Notes under the pieces: generated by a model
The model's database searches: none
The model's input: the letters and a program-made list of their open reading frames with translations, nothing else
Told to the model about the DNA's origin: nothing
In this document: positions 14,772-23,106 of the stretch, piece after piece
Numbering within the stretch: the stretch's first letter is position 1
How the letters are laid out: each line of letters opens with the position of its first letter
Made by a program: the position numbers and the translations under genes
Assembly: GCA_040387375.1 (NCBI GenBank)
Contig: JAZKDW010000019.1
Coordinates: forward strand, 1 to 23,707
Source of the DNA: JAZKDW01 sp040387375
Lineage (GTDB): Bacteria; Pseudomonadota; Gammaproteobacteria; Burkholderiales; Burkholderiaceae_D
Direction: 5' to 3'
DNA length: 23,707 bases

Positions 14772-15917
14772 TCATCCTCCGGGCTTCAGGATGACTTTCG
14801 TCCAGCCCTGATCGCGCGCGTCGAAGTGCTGGTAGGCCTCCGGCGCCTTGCTCAGTTCCAGCTGATGCGAAACGATGAAAGAGGGCTTCGCCCTGCCGGC
14901 ATGGATCAGGTCACGCAGCTGGCGGTTGTAGGCTTTGACATTGCACTGCCCGGTGGCGATATGCTGGCCCTTGAACCAGCTCATTCCCCAGTCAAACACG
15001 ATCTCGCCCTTCTTGGCCAGGTCATCGGGCGCGCCGGGATCCTTTGGCGTGAATACCCCGACCACGCCGATGCCGCCGGTGAACTTCACCGACTTGACGA
15101 GATTGTTCATGGTCAGGTTGGGAATCTCCTTTCCGGCGGGATCATGGCATTGGTAGCCGACGCACTCGCAGCCGACATCGGCGCCCAGGCCATGGGTAAG
15201 CTCCATGACGCGGTCGACCGGATTGACCTTCGAATCGTCGATGGCGATCGCGCCTATCGATTCCGCCAGCCGGAGCCGGTCGGGGTGGCGATCGACCACC
15301 ATCACATTGCAGGCGCCCTTGATCATCGCTGAATGCGCGGCCATCAGCCCGACCGGACCCGAGCCGTAGATGACGACGGCATCGCCCGGCCGCATGCCGG
15401 CAAGTTCGGTCACATGCCAGCCGGTCGGAAAGATATCGGCCACCATCACATAGTCGTTCTGCTTTTCCTCGGCATCGGGAGGCAGCTTCAGGCAGTTGAA
15501 ATCGGCCCAGGGAACGCGCAGGTATTCCGCCTGTCCGCCCTGGTAAGGCCCCATGTCGGCGAAGCCGAAGGCGGCGCCTGCCATGCCCGGCTCGGGATTG
15601 GCGGTCAGGCAGAATGCGGTCAATCCCTTTTCGCAATTCCGGCAATGGCCGCAGCTGATATTGAATGGCATGCAGACCCAGTCACCGACTTTGAGGCGCT
15701 CGACGGCCGGCCCGACTTCCTTGACCTGGCCGAGATTCTCATGCCCGAAAACCCTGCCCGTTTCGAAGTCGGTCCTGCCTTCGTACATATGCAGATCCGA
15801 ACCGCAGATATTGGTGCTTCTGATCTGCACGATCACATCGGTCGGCCGCTCGATTTTCGGATCGGGCACGTTTTTCACGCTGACATCGCGCGGCCCGCTA
15901 TAGACTACAGCTTTCAT
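14772..15917 (-). CDS. Zinc-dependent dehydrogenase, glutathione-independent formaldehyde dehydrogenase-like
   Basis: 381 residues of the medium-chain (MDR) alcohol dehydrogenase superfamily. Catalytic zinc ligands Cys38 (NICGSD), His59 and Glu60 (GHE) are present, as are the four structural-zinc Cys at 89, 92, 95 and 103. An NAD-binding GSGPVG follows. The NICGSDLHM segment, the 'ADFNCLKLP' strand and the insertion of about 20 residues before the C-terminal part resemble Pseudomonas formaldehyde dehydrogenase. The ATG at 15917 has GGAGG 6 bp upstream; longer starts would add an unlike N-terminus. It is the last gene of a four-gene - strand cluster, after a 182-bp gap. Aldehyde or alcohol oxidation is likely; formaldehyde is unproven. 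Confidence 0.85.
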   Translation of the reverse strand: MKAVVYSGPRDVSVKNVPDPKIERPTDVIVQIRSTNICGSDLHMYEGRTDFETGRVFGHENLGQVKEVGPAVERLKVGDWVCMPFNISCGHCRNCEKGLTAFCLTANPEPGMAGAAFGFADMGPYQGGQAEYLRVPWADFNCLKLPPDAEEKQNDYVMVADIFPTGWHVTELAGMRPGDAVVIYGSGPVGLMAAHSAMIKGACNVMVVDRHPDRLRLAESIGAIAIDDSKVNPVDRVMELTHGLGADVGCECVGYQCHDPAGKEIPNLTMNNLVKSVKFTGGIGVVGVFTPKDPGAPDDLAKKGEIVFDWGMSWFKGQHIATGQCNVKAYNRQLRDLIHAGRAKPSFIVSHQLELSKAPEAYQHFDARDQGWTKVILKPGG

Positions 15918-16044
15918 CATATTCCTCCAGTTCATACGCGTGCCCGCCTGACGCGGCGACCCCGATTGCCGGGATCCGTGAACCGGACCGGACAGCGTTA
16001 CCACATGACCCGCGCCGATTACGCACGGGGCCTCGACAATTCAA

Positions 16045-16090
16045 GATATCAAGCGATATCTGGTACAGATCCGCGGCCTGCAGGCCGCGG
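16045..16090. repeat. Perfect 20-bp palindrome beside paired GATATC sites
   Basis: 16071-16090 reads the same on both strands (CCGCGGCCTGCAGGCCGCGG). Two GATATC sites (16045-16050, 16055-16060) lie next to it. It lies 10 bases after the stop of the DJ-1/PfpI gene, inside the gap before the last dehydrogenase. In RNA it would form a very GC-rich hairpin without a T-tract: a possible processing or stability element, partial terminator, or dimeric-protein site. Confidence 0.55.
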
Positions 16091-16099
16091 CCGATGATG

Positions 16100-16843
16100 T
16101 CACGGCGATTGGCTGATCCGATAACCGGAGGGCCGCCGGCCCGCCGCCGCCAGCCCCGCACCAAGCAACGCAACTCCCAATATGGTCCGCAATGCCGGGC
16201 GCGGCATCCAGCGCATGGCATTGATCACCAGCGCCGGCGGCTGCTCCCGCTGCGGATCCGAACGGCCGGGTTGACCGACTCTCTGGGGGCTCGCGGCGAC
16301 GCCGGAGAACAACTCGGTCATCGCGCGGACGAACGGCACCATGTCCTGCGGTCCGCGGCTGGTCACCCAGTTGCCATCCCTCACCACTTCCTGGTCCAGC
16401 CAGGTGGCGCCTGCATTCACCATGTCATCCCGTGTGCCCGGCCAGGAAGTCATGGTCCTTCCGGGAGTCAGTCCCGCGGAGGCGAGCAGCCAGGGCCCAT
16501 GGCAAAGGGTTGCGATCGGCTTGCCCTGGCGGTCGAACGCGCGCACGAAATCGCGCGCGTCGGCGGACTGCCGCAACAGGTCCGGGTTGATGAATCCGCC
16601 CGGTATCAGCAGGCCGTCGTATTCCGCCGGTCTGGCCCGGTCCAGGGTTTTGTCGACGTGCACCTTGCTTGCCGGTTCATGCAGGTTGACGCCGCGGATC
16701 CGTCCGGCATGCAGCGAGATGATGTCGACATCCGCCCCCGCCATCTTGAGGGCGGCGACCGGCACGGTGAGTTCTACCTTTTCGAAACCGTCGACTGCCA
16801 GTACGGCGATGCGGCGGCCCGTGAGTGCATTCAGGTCAGGCAT
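16100..16843 (-). CDS. DJ-1/PfpI family protein with C-terminal membrane helix
   Basis: 247 residues. Residues 10-180 form a class I glutamine amidotransferase-like DJ-1/PfpI domain, with the nucleophile elbow ATLCHGPWLL (Cys114-His115) and an acidic partner in DGFEKVEL (18-25). Family members act as stress proteins, deglycase/glyoxalase-like enzymes or peptidases. A tail of about 60 residues ends in one hydrophobic segment (about 219-235) with flanking Arg, unusual for the family and suggesting membrane attachment. GGAG lies 7 bp before the ATG; starts further upstream would overlap the preceding gene. Neighbouring aldehyde-type dehydrogenases suggest carbonyl detoxification (inference). Confidence 0.85.
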   Translation of the reverse strand: MPDLNALTGRRIAVLAVDGFEKVELTVPVAALKMAGADVDIISLHAGRIRGVNLHEPASKVHVDKTLDRARPAEYDGLLIPGGFINPDLLRQSADARDFVRAFDRQGKPIATLCHGPWLLASAGLTPGRTMTSWPGTRDDMVNAGATWLDQEVVRDGNWVTSRGPQDMVPFVRAMTELFSGVAASPQRVGQPGRSDPQREQPPALVINAMRWMPRPALRTILGVALLGAGLAAAGRRPSGYRISQSP

Positions 16844-16863
16844 GAGCGTTCTCCAATCCAGGT

Positions 16864-17427
16864 TCAAAACCGGTATGCGCGCGTGTCCCGGCGCTTGAGC
16901 AGGAAATAACCGGCGCCGATCACCGCCGACGCGACCGCCGCCTTGCGGATGAGCCCCGCGCGGTTGTGTCGCAGTTCGGCCTTGATGCCCATCTCGGCGA
17001 AGACATTGGGAATGCGGCCGCTCATGAGGTCCTGTCCTATGCCTTCGACCACATTGACCCGGTCGGCCAGCAACAGCAGCATCCAGTGGCGGACGTCGTT
17101 CTCGCTGAATCCATACGCGACGTCGCGTATTCTTCCGCTGAAGCCGCTGGGCGGCGTGCTGGTCCCGAACACCGGCGTGATGCCAGGCCGTTCGACCGAG
17201 TGGTAGACCTTTATCCTCAGCGGCTGGTCTTCGATATCGTCCCAATGCAATCCTTCCAGCCGCGGCGGGGTCCTCTCCATCGGAACAGCCGGCCGGTTCG
17301 CGGGATCGAGATCTGCCCCCCAGCCCTTGATATGGGAAAAATCGGCGGCCGATTTTTTACTGTAGTCGCGTTCGATCCTTGTCGCGCTGTGGTCGCGCTG
17401 GGTGGTCGGACGAGTTTGAATGTCCAT
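16864..17427 (-). CDS. Conserved protein of unknown function with C-terminal membrane helix
   Basis: 187 residues, family not recognised. The N-terminal 25 residues are charged and probably disordered. The middle (about 30-150) looks globular, with an aromatic and Pro-rich strand region and a helical part (FSENDVRHWMLLLLADRVNV). Residues about 160-178 form a single hydrophobic helix followed by LKRRD, so a tail-anchored or C-terminally membrane-bound layout is likely. AAGGAG lies 9 bp before the ATG. It is packed 20 bp upstream of the PfpI gene and 37 bp downstream of the first dehydrogenase, so it belongs to that operon. Function unknown. Confidence 0.75.
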   Translation of the reverse strand: MDIQTRPTTQRDHSATRIERDYSKKSAADFSHIKGWGADLDPANRPAVPMERTPPRLEGLHWDDIEDQPLRIKVYHSVERPGITPVFGTSTPPSGFSGRIRDVAYGFSENDVRHWMLLLLADRVNVVEGIGQDLMSGRIPNVFAEMGIKAELRHNRAGLIRKAAVASAVIGAGYFLLKRRDTRAYRF

Positions 17428-17464
17428 TTCGCTTCACTCCTTGGAATGGGTTGATTAGGCCTGT

Positions 17465-18634
17465 TCAGTGCACCGTTTCCAGGCGCGGCGCCCTGGGCGG
17501 GATCAGGACAGTCTTGATGCAATCGTCGAGCTTGCTGGAGAACATGTGATATGCGTCCGAGACTTCCTCGAGCGGCACCTGATGCGTGATGATCTTCCTG
17601 GGTTCCAGGTTGCCCGCGCGGACATGCTCGAACAGGCGCGGCAGGTGACGCTTCACGCTGGCCTGGTTCATGCGCAACGTCAGGCCCTTGTTCAACGCGT
17701 TGCCTATCGGGACCACGTTGTACGGCGGGCCGTATACGCCGACGATGGACACATTGCCGCCCTTGCGCACCGAGTTGATGGCCCAATGCAATGCCGTGCT
17801 GGTGCCGGCCTGCCATTTCAGGTATCTGCCGGTGAGCCGCTGTATCGCGCTGCCGGCGGCTTCGCAGCCTACCGCATCGATGCAGACGTCCGCGCCCAGC
17901 CAGTCGGTCATTTTCTTGATATGGATGGCCATGTCATCGACTTCCCTGAAGTTGATCACCTCGCACTGCGCGAAATTCCTGACGAATTCCAGCCGGTATT
18001 CCACATGGTCGACCACTATGACGCGCCCCGCGCCCATCAGCCAGGCCGACTTCGCGGCAAAGATGCCGACCGGGCCGGCGCCGAAAATGACCACCGTGTC
18101 GCCCTGAGCGATATCGCCCATTTCCGCGGCCTGGTAGCCGGTCGGGCAGGCGTCGGTCAACAGAACGGCATCGTCAACATGAATATCCTTGGGAATGACC
18201 GTTGGATTGACGTCCGCCAGCGGCACGCGGACAAACTCGGCCTGGCCGCCGTCATAGCCCCCCGTCGTGTGCGAGTAGCCGTAGATACCGCCGACGGCGC
18301 TCGCCTCGGGATTGGTGTTGTGGCAGTTGCTGTACAGTTCGCGCTGGCAAAAGAAGCAGGAGCCGCAAAAGATGTTGAACGGCACGAGCACATGGTCGCC
18401 CACTTTCACGTTCTGGACTGTCGGGCCGACCTCTTCCACTACGCCGGTGAACTCGTGGCCGAAGATCATGCCGACCCTGGTGTCGGGAACCAGCCCATGA
18501 TAAAGATGCAGATCCGATCCACAAATGCATGCGCGCGAGACTCGTACGATCGCGTCGTTCGGGTGTTCGATTCGCGGCTCCGGCTTTTGCTCCGCGCGTA
18601 CCCTGTAGGGCCCCCTGTAATTCATTGCCAGCAT
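17465..18634 (-). CDS. Zinc-dependent alcohol dehydrogenase (MDR family)
   Basis: 389 residues. Catalytic zinc ligands Cys38 (CICGSD), His60 and Glu61 (GHE), and structural Cys90, Cys93, Cys96 and Cys104, are all present. The NAD-binding GAGPVG follows the 'ACPTGYQAAEMG' segment. It resembles threonine dehydrogenase/formaldehyde dehydrogenase-like members and is clearly paralogous to the dehydrogenase at the other end of the cluster. AGGAG lies 6 bp before the ATG at 18634. First gene of the - strand cluster. Substrate not assignable. Confidence 0.87.
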   Translation of the reverse strand: MLAMNYRGPYRVRAEQKPEPRIEHPNDAIVRVSRACICGSDLHLYHGLVPDTRVGMIFGHEFTGVVEEVGPTVQNVKVGDHVLVPFNIFCGSCFFCQRELYSNCHNTNPEASAVGGIYGYSHTTGGYDGGQAEFVRVPLADVNPTVIPKDIHVDDAVLLTDACPTGYQAAEMGDIAQGDTVVIFGAGPVGIFAAKSAWLMGAGRVIVVDHVEYRLEFVRNFAQCEVINFREVDDMAIHIKKMTDWLGADVCIDAVGCEAAGSAIQRLTGRYLKWQAGTSTALHWAINSVRKGGNVSIVGVYGPPYNVVPIGNALNKGLTLRMNQASVKRHLPRLFEHVRAGNLEPRKIITHQVPLEEVSDAYHMFSSKLDDCIKTVLIPPRAPRLETVH

Positions 18635-19451
18635 AAGATTCTCCTATCCAGGAAATAAGGACGGCAGCCGCTCGCAAAAAACATGGCGAGCCTCGGATCC
18701 GCTACGTTCGGACACGCCGCGCTGCCTTCGATTCATCGGCCGATACCATTTCCCATTTCGCCGCGACATCGGCAAGCCGCGCAGGCTGCGGCAACCCGCG
18801 CGTGCCGCAGACGGGAATCTTTCATCATGAGCTAGGGTGGCTTCGTGTCCCAGGTCGGGATGCTTGCGGCGAGAGAATAATTGCCGCGGCAGGGTGCTGT
18901 TCCTGCCCGGGCCGGCGGGTCCGATATCACCGGGCCAGCCATGGCTGCTTCTTCACTGGGCAAGACGATGGACTTCATCGCAAGGTTCGATGATCCGCGG
19001 CCTTGTCGAAACAGGAGGACGCGGGTGACATCACGGATTCAATGAAAAGTTAAGAACGGCTTTGCACACGGAAGTTCAACAAAAAGGCTGAACACGGTGC
19101 GTTTCGATACGGCGGCTGCGCGCCCCTTGGCTGCCAGAAAATATTACGTGCATGAAGCGGTGGAAGCGGTTGCTCCATTTCGCCCCATCCTGGCTATCGT
19201 CGGGAAGGCATCCAATAGCGGCCGGCGCTGCAGACCGGCAAATAGACACGAGCCGGCCAGAAGCGGTCACTGATGAAGAGCCCTACCCGTCGCACGACAC
19301 GTTATGCAAAAACCGTCTTCATGGTTGTAGTAACTTCTCATGCGCACGCCAAAAACCAATCGTGATATAAAATCAGTCAATCCAGCTTACAACCGATTGC
19401 ATAACGCAATCAGAACCGCGCGGATGTGCCGCGTGAGGAAAGGAATTGGGT
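18635..19451. other. Long gap between divergent genes
   Basis: About 800 bp between the divergent dehydrogenase cluster and the reductase gene. No supportable gene; short frames (for example 18802-18993) lack family likeness. It must hold both promoters. A TATAAA hexamer (19366-19371) and a dyad (19395-19411) lie close to the reductase gene. Confidence 0.4.
19395..19411. promoter_or_regulatory. Candidate operator dyad upstream of RibD_C-like gene
   Basis: GATTGC-ATAAC-GCAATC is a perfect 6-bp inverted repeat with a 5-bp spacer. It sits about 40 bp before the reductase start and about 24 bp after a TATAAA hexamer (19366-19371) that could be a -10, so a repressor bound here could block transcription. 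The regulator is not known. Confidence 0.35.
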
Positions 19452-19982
19452 ATGGCTAAGCTCGTGTTCGGAATGAACCAGTCCCTGGACGGCTACGTCG
19501 ACCATATGGCGTTTGCGCCAAGCCCTACGCTCTTCCGCCACTTCATCCAGGAGGCTCAGGGGCAGGCGGGCAGTGTGTACGGTCGCCAAATGTATGAGGT
19601 CATGCGTTACTGGGACGACGATCATCCTGAATGGGACGCAGACGAACACGCCTTCGCGGCGGCGTGGCGGAACCAGCCGAAATGGGTCGTCTCGCGCACG
19701 TTGAAGTCGGTCGGTCCCAACGCCAGACTTGTTGAGGATGATCTTGAGGGCGCGATCCGCAAGCTGAAGGCCGAGCGCGACGGGGAGATCGAAGTTGCTG
19801 GCCCAGGCTTGGCGCAAAGCCTCACCGAACTTGGCCTGATTGACGAGTATCGAATCTACCTGCACCCCGTCGTGCTTGGTCACGGCAAGCCATATTTCGC
19901 CGGACCCCGGCCGCCGCTGCGCCTTATGGCTAATGATCGGATTGGCGAGGATGTGATCAGGTTGACCTACGTTCCTGCTTAA
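19452..19982 (+). CDS. Dihydrofolate reductase-like (RibD_C domain) protein
   Basis: 176 residues, one RibD C-terminal/DHFR-like domain. Recognisable are the first strand and 'SLDGYVD' (11-17), the 'GRQMYEVM' helix start, 'WVVSRTL', and the 'EVAGPGLAQSLTELGLIDEY' block. Members are NADPH-dependent reductases, mostly uncharacterised and distinct from true folate DHFR. The ATG at 19452 has AGGAA 6 bp upstream; a TTG at 19446 is also in frame. It appears to be a single-gene unit. Confidence 0.85.
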   Translation: MAKLVFGMNQSLDGYVDHMAFAPSPTLFRHFIQEAQGQAGSVYGRQMYEVMRYWDDDHPEWDADEHAFAAAWRNQPKWVVSRTLKSVGPNARLVEDDLEGAIRKLKAERDGEIEVAGPGLAQSLTELGLIDEYRIYLHPVVLGHGKPYFAGPRPPLRLMANDRIGEDVIRLTYVPA

Positions 19983-20463
19983 TCTCGCGACCTGCCGGAT
20001 GGAAATTGCCGCTGAAGTCTGATTTTGGATTGGGCCCAAAGCGACGGGAACGGCCCGCTTTGCTCGCCAACCCCGACGACATGGCGCGTGCATAAAGGAC
20101 AGCTATCCCAACAACCCCTCCGGAACCTGATCATCTGTTTGCCGCCCTTATTGGAGCATGTTCGGAAATGGCGAAACAGGCGGACCACAGCAAACGAGAT
20201 GGGTTTGAATCCCAGTGAACACCGCATTGTTATTCCTGCTCCATTGATCTACGGAACAGGATTTTGCAAGTGGATGAGGATTGCAGGTCTACGAAGGTAC
20301 GCCCGGCAGGTTGGACCAAAGGGCAATTGCCGGCATTGTCAATATTGCCGACACTGTCCACGGAGCTTTGGCACATGCGTGCAGGTCTGCCGCAATGAGG
20401 ATCTTCTCTGAGCTGACGCGCAATCCGGACAACCGTAGCAATCATTAGGGAAAGGAGTTCATC
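19983..20463. other. Gap with imperfect 18-bp tandem repeat
   Basis: 480 bp with no supportable gene. 20326-20343 and 20344-20361 are adjacent 18-bp units matching at 14 of 18 positions (core ATTGCCG). A GGGTTTGAATCCC stretch (about 20204-20216) looks like a tRNA T-arm, but no tRNA body surrounds it. AAAGGAG before 20464 serves the next gene. Confidence 0.35.
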
Positions 20464-21180
20464 ATGGCTGGAGTATCTGGTCCGGCGGCAATTACTATCG
20501 TTCTCGTCCACGGTGGCTTCGTAGACGGTTCCGGTTGGGAAGGCGTCTATAAAATACTGAAAAAGGGCGGCTACAGTGTCGCCATCGTTCAGAATCCCAC
20601 GATATCGCTGGCCGACGATGTCGCCGCGACCAGGCGCATTGTTCACAAGCAGAAGGGTCCAGTGATTCTCGTGGGCCATTCATACGGCGGAGCAGTCATC
20701 ACCGAAGCTGGCAACGATCCAGGCGTGGAGGGGCTTGTTTATATCGCTGCCTTCGCTCCCGATAAGGGCGAGTCGGTCTCCACGCTCATCAAGGATCCAC
20801 CGCCCGGCGCACCGGTGCCGCCGATACTGCCTCCTGACGAAGGCTATTTGTTCCTGGACAGGACGAAGTTCGCTGCCTCATTCGCGGCGGACGTGGAAAA
20901 GGATAAGGCTGAATTCATGGCCGATTCCCAAGTGCCGTGGGGGTTGGAGGCGCTAAGCGGGACAATCAGTGAGCCGGCGTGGAAGACCAGGCCGAGCTGG
21001 TACCTGGTCGCTACCGACGATCAGATGATTCCACCGCCGGCCCAGCGTCTTATGTCCAAGCGTATGGGGTCGGCCGTCGTCGAGGTAGCGGGCAGTCACG
21101 CGATTTACATATCGCAGCCGAATGCAGTAGCTGCGCTGATCGAAGAGGCCGCAAAAGGAGTTCAGGGGCGCGGGAAATAA
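20464..21180 (+). CDS. Alpha/beta hydrolase (EstC-like esterase)
   Basis: 238 residues. The oxyanion-hole HGG is at 16-18, the nucleophile elbow GHSYGG at 71-76 (Ser73), an acid candidate Asp185 or Asp186, and the catalytic His212 in AGSHAIY. The compact fold with a Pro-rich cap (110-125) matches small EstC/salicylate-esterase-like hydrolases. AAAGGAG lies 6 bp before the ATG. It converges on a second hydrolase. Substrate unknown; there is no sign that it belongs to the catabolic operon. Confidence 0.85.
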   Translation: MAGVSGPAAITIVLVHGGFVDGSGWEGVYKILKKGGYSVAIVQNPTISLADDVAATRRIVHKQKGPVILVGHSYGGAVITEAGNDPGVEGLVYIAAFAPDKGESVSTLIKDPPPGAPVPPILPPDEGYLFLDRTKFAASFAADVEKDKAEFMADSQVPWGLEALSGTISEPAWKTRPSWYLVATDDQMIPPPAQRLMSKRMGSAVVEVAGSHAIYISQPNAVAALIEEAAKGVQGRGK

Positions 21181-21183
21181 ACG

Positions 21184-21229
21184 CTCGGGTAGTGCCGCCA
21201 GCTCGACTCCCAAGCACTCGCTACCTGAG
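21184..21229. terminator. Possible terminator-like hairpin between convergent hydrolases
   Basis: CTCGGGTAG (21184-21192) pairs with CTACCTGAG (21221-21229) with one wobble, and an inner TGC/GCA extends the stem. For - strand transcripts the hairpin is followed by a T-rich run (TTTATTT), so it may end the - strand hydrolase mRNA. No T-run follows on the + strand. Confidence 0.35.
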
Positions 21230-21283
21230 GGCTCAGGACTTGATGAACTCCAGGAGATCATCATCAATCGCCTTGGCTTCCGA

Positions 21284-22147
21284 TCAGTGCACGTACTCAT
21301 TCAGAACAGGAATCACCTGCTCCGGCCCTTCTTCCAGGAGCCAGTGGCCTGAGCCCTGAATGACCTTGCCTTGTACGTCATTCGCGACCAGCCTTACCTG
21401 ATCGATGAGAAACTCGCCGCCCGATTTTTCGCCAGAGATCACCCGCACCGGCATCGTCAATTTATTCCGCGCGAACTGCTGGAAATCCATCGCATCTTGT
21501 TCAAAGTTGCGGAAGTATTCGAACCCGGCCCGCATGCCACCTGGCTGAGCGTAGGCTTCCGCATAGATTTGCCGATCCGCCTCAGGAATCGAGTGCCTGG
21601 GATTCGCTGCGAAGTCATTCCAGAAATGCTCGAAATAGATGCGTTCACGACCTGCGACCAAGGCCAGCGGCACATCGCCATAGAAATGGAAATGCCAGAG
21701 GTCGCGCATCAGCCACATGTCCTTCCAGTTTCCGATGCCGGGCAGGAAAGCGTCCATCAGCACTAGATGATCGGTTTCGTCCGGGTATTGAGCCGCATAG
21801 GCGTATGCAACCATCAGGCCGATATCATGACCGACGATGGTGGCCTTGTCGAAACCGAGCGACTTTACCAAGCCGTGAATATCTTGCGCCATCGTCTTCT
21901 TGTCGTAACCGGTCGCTGGCTTCTCGGAGGCGCCGGTGCCGCGCAGGTCGGGAACAATAACCGTATGGATCTTCGCCAGATCGGGCATCACCGGATTCCA
22001 CATGTGGCCGGTCTCGGCATAACCATGCATCAGCACGACAGGGCTTCCTGTTCCGCCGATTCGATAGTGGAGGTTTATGTCATCGATTCTGGCGGTACGT
22101 TCGCTGAAAACGACTTCGCTTGATGTCGGGAAACTGGACGATTCCAT
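21284..22147 (-). CDS. Alpha/beta hydrolase, epoxide hydrolase/dehalogenase subgroup
   Basis: 287 residues from the ATG at 22147, which has AGGAGG 5 bp upstream; a TTG six codons earlier is also in frame. HGY oxyanion motif (41-43), nucleophile elbow GHDIG (106-110) with Asp108 as nucleophile, and His268 in GSGHW. An Asp nucleophile marks the epoxide hydrolase/haloalkane dehalogenase group. The two Arg that bind the carboxylate in fluoroacetate dehalogenases are not seen after the elbow, so epoxide hydrolase-like is the better guess. Single gene, convergent with the EstC-like gene. Confidence 0.85.
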   Translation of the reverse strand: MESSSFPTSSEVVFSERTARIDDINLHYRIGGTGSPVVLMHGYAETGHMWNPVMPDLAKIHTVIVPDLRGTGASEKPATGYDKKTMAQDIHGLVKSLGFDKATIVGHDIGLMVAYAYAAQYPDETDHLVLMDAFLPGIGNWKDMWLMRDLWHFHFYGDVPLALVAGRERIYFEHFWNDFAANPRHSIPEADRQIYAEAYAQPGGMRAGFEYFRNFEQDAMDFQQFARNKLTMPVRVISGEKSGGEFLIDQVRLVANDVQGKVIQGSGHWLLEEGPEQVIPVLNEYVH

Positions 22148-22500
22148 GCGGGCCTCCTGGGTCAAGTCGGTTGCCGGCCGATGATGCTTTCTTCGGTTCG
22201 ACAGCTTGATTCAGGATATGACAAAAGAAACTGTGGTGATTGAAGAGCCGGCTAAAATTCCTGTTATGTTGACCCTCCTCAGTCAGGCTGCGTTCTTGTC
22301 GACCAGGTTCCGAGTAGAGCAGCTGACTCACCGCGCCTGTCGACCCGCCAATATGCGCGCATAGTAAGCTCATGGGTGGAATCGATCAAGGGTCAGAAGG
22401 GTCAGGGTCAATCTCGATTTCTATTAATCTGTCTACGGTTCGTAAGCGGATCCACGGTGGAATTCCTACACGGTGGCTACGCTTCAACGTATTGCCATGC
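22148..22500. other. Gap with GGGTCAG motif cluster
   Basis: About 350 bp without a supportable gene. It contains three head-to-tail GGGTCAG-like units at 22390-22410, running into CTCGATTT, related to the element ends near position 50. The sequence around it resembles inter-element debris. Confidence 0.4.
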
Positions 22501-22968
22501 TCACGACTTGCCTTTGAGCTTGCGCTGTTGTTGTAGGCCGAGAGGCGTCAGGCGATAACGTTGCCTGGTGCTACGAGGCGTATCCGGCAGGGTCATTTCC
22601 AGGTAGCCCGCTGTCATGGCCGGTACCAGGTATGCTTTGCGGAAATGCTCTGCATTCCTGAGCCCCATCGCTCCCTGCAGGGCAGGTCTGGGCATGTCCC
22701 CCTTTATCACCTGCAGCAGAGCCGCGACTTCCACGGTCACATCCATGGTCACATCCATGGTCACATCCGTGGTAGGCTGTTTCGCCAGCGGGTGCACCGG
22801 CAGCCGAACGACAAAGGACGCCCGTTCGTCATCCGTTTCAAACAGCGGCGCAGGCGAGCCATTGGTCGCCATGACCTTCAAGATTTTCGGGATGCCGGTC
22901 GAGCGACCCTCGGTCAGGTCCAGCTCTTTCAGAAATTCGCCAATGCGCCGGGGCAACTTGATGTCCAT
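22501..22968 (-). pseudogene. 5'-truncated AlbA_2/RecG-like ATP-binding regulator fragment
   Basis: 155 residues. From residue 8 the sequence (RRIGEFLKELDLTEGRSTGI) matches the C-terminal ATPase-like block of AlbA_2-containing 'putative transcriptional regulator/RecG-like' proteins, then a linker and a winged-helix-like end. The N-terminal AlbA_2 domain and most of the ATPase-like domain, normally 300 or more residues, are missing. The frame stays open upstream without family likeness, so the break is near 22950. The linker carries a DVTM-type repeat encoded by a 12-bp tandem. It is probably non-functional, though a short product could be made from the ATG. Confidence 0.7.
22735..22770. repeat. 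Three 12-bp tandem units inside the regulator remnant
   Basis: GGTCACATCCAT is repeated three times, the last with one change. It encodes the DVTM/DVTV repeat in the linker. Related proteins often carry short TPQV-type repeats in this linker, so expansion here is in keeping with the family. Confidence 0.7.
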
Positions 22969-23106
22969 GATGGGCGGCTGCCGATCAAGGGGAAAACAAT
23001 TTTTCCCAGTCGGTGCAGGACATTGTCGGCGGTCCGGAACTGCCTTGATTCTATTTATTCTGGTGTCATTCGCTGTCTATTATTTTCATAAAAAGAGGAT
23101 TTAAAA

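Noticed and set aside
14559..15332. 257-residue frame on the + strand
   Set aside because: It is opposite the zinc dehydrogenase gene and has no family likeness; a high-GC shadow frame.
16844..17245. Long N-terminal extension of the PfpI protein
   Set aside because: It lies antisense-free but out of frame over the neighbouring unknown protein and is Arg/Gly-rich shadow text; GGAG and ATG at 16843 fit the domain start.
17468..18658. 396-residue frame on the + strand
   Set aside because: It mirrors the second zinc dehydrogenase, whose zinc ligands and NAD motif are intact on the - strand.
20204..20216. tRNA-like T-arm (GGGTTTGAATCCC)
   Set aside because: No acceptor, D-arm or anticodon arm can be found around it.
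22735..22770. Short CRISPR-like array
   Set aside because: The units are contiguous 12-mers without spacers and lie in a coding frame.
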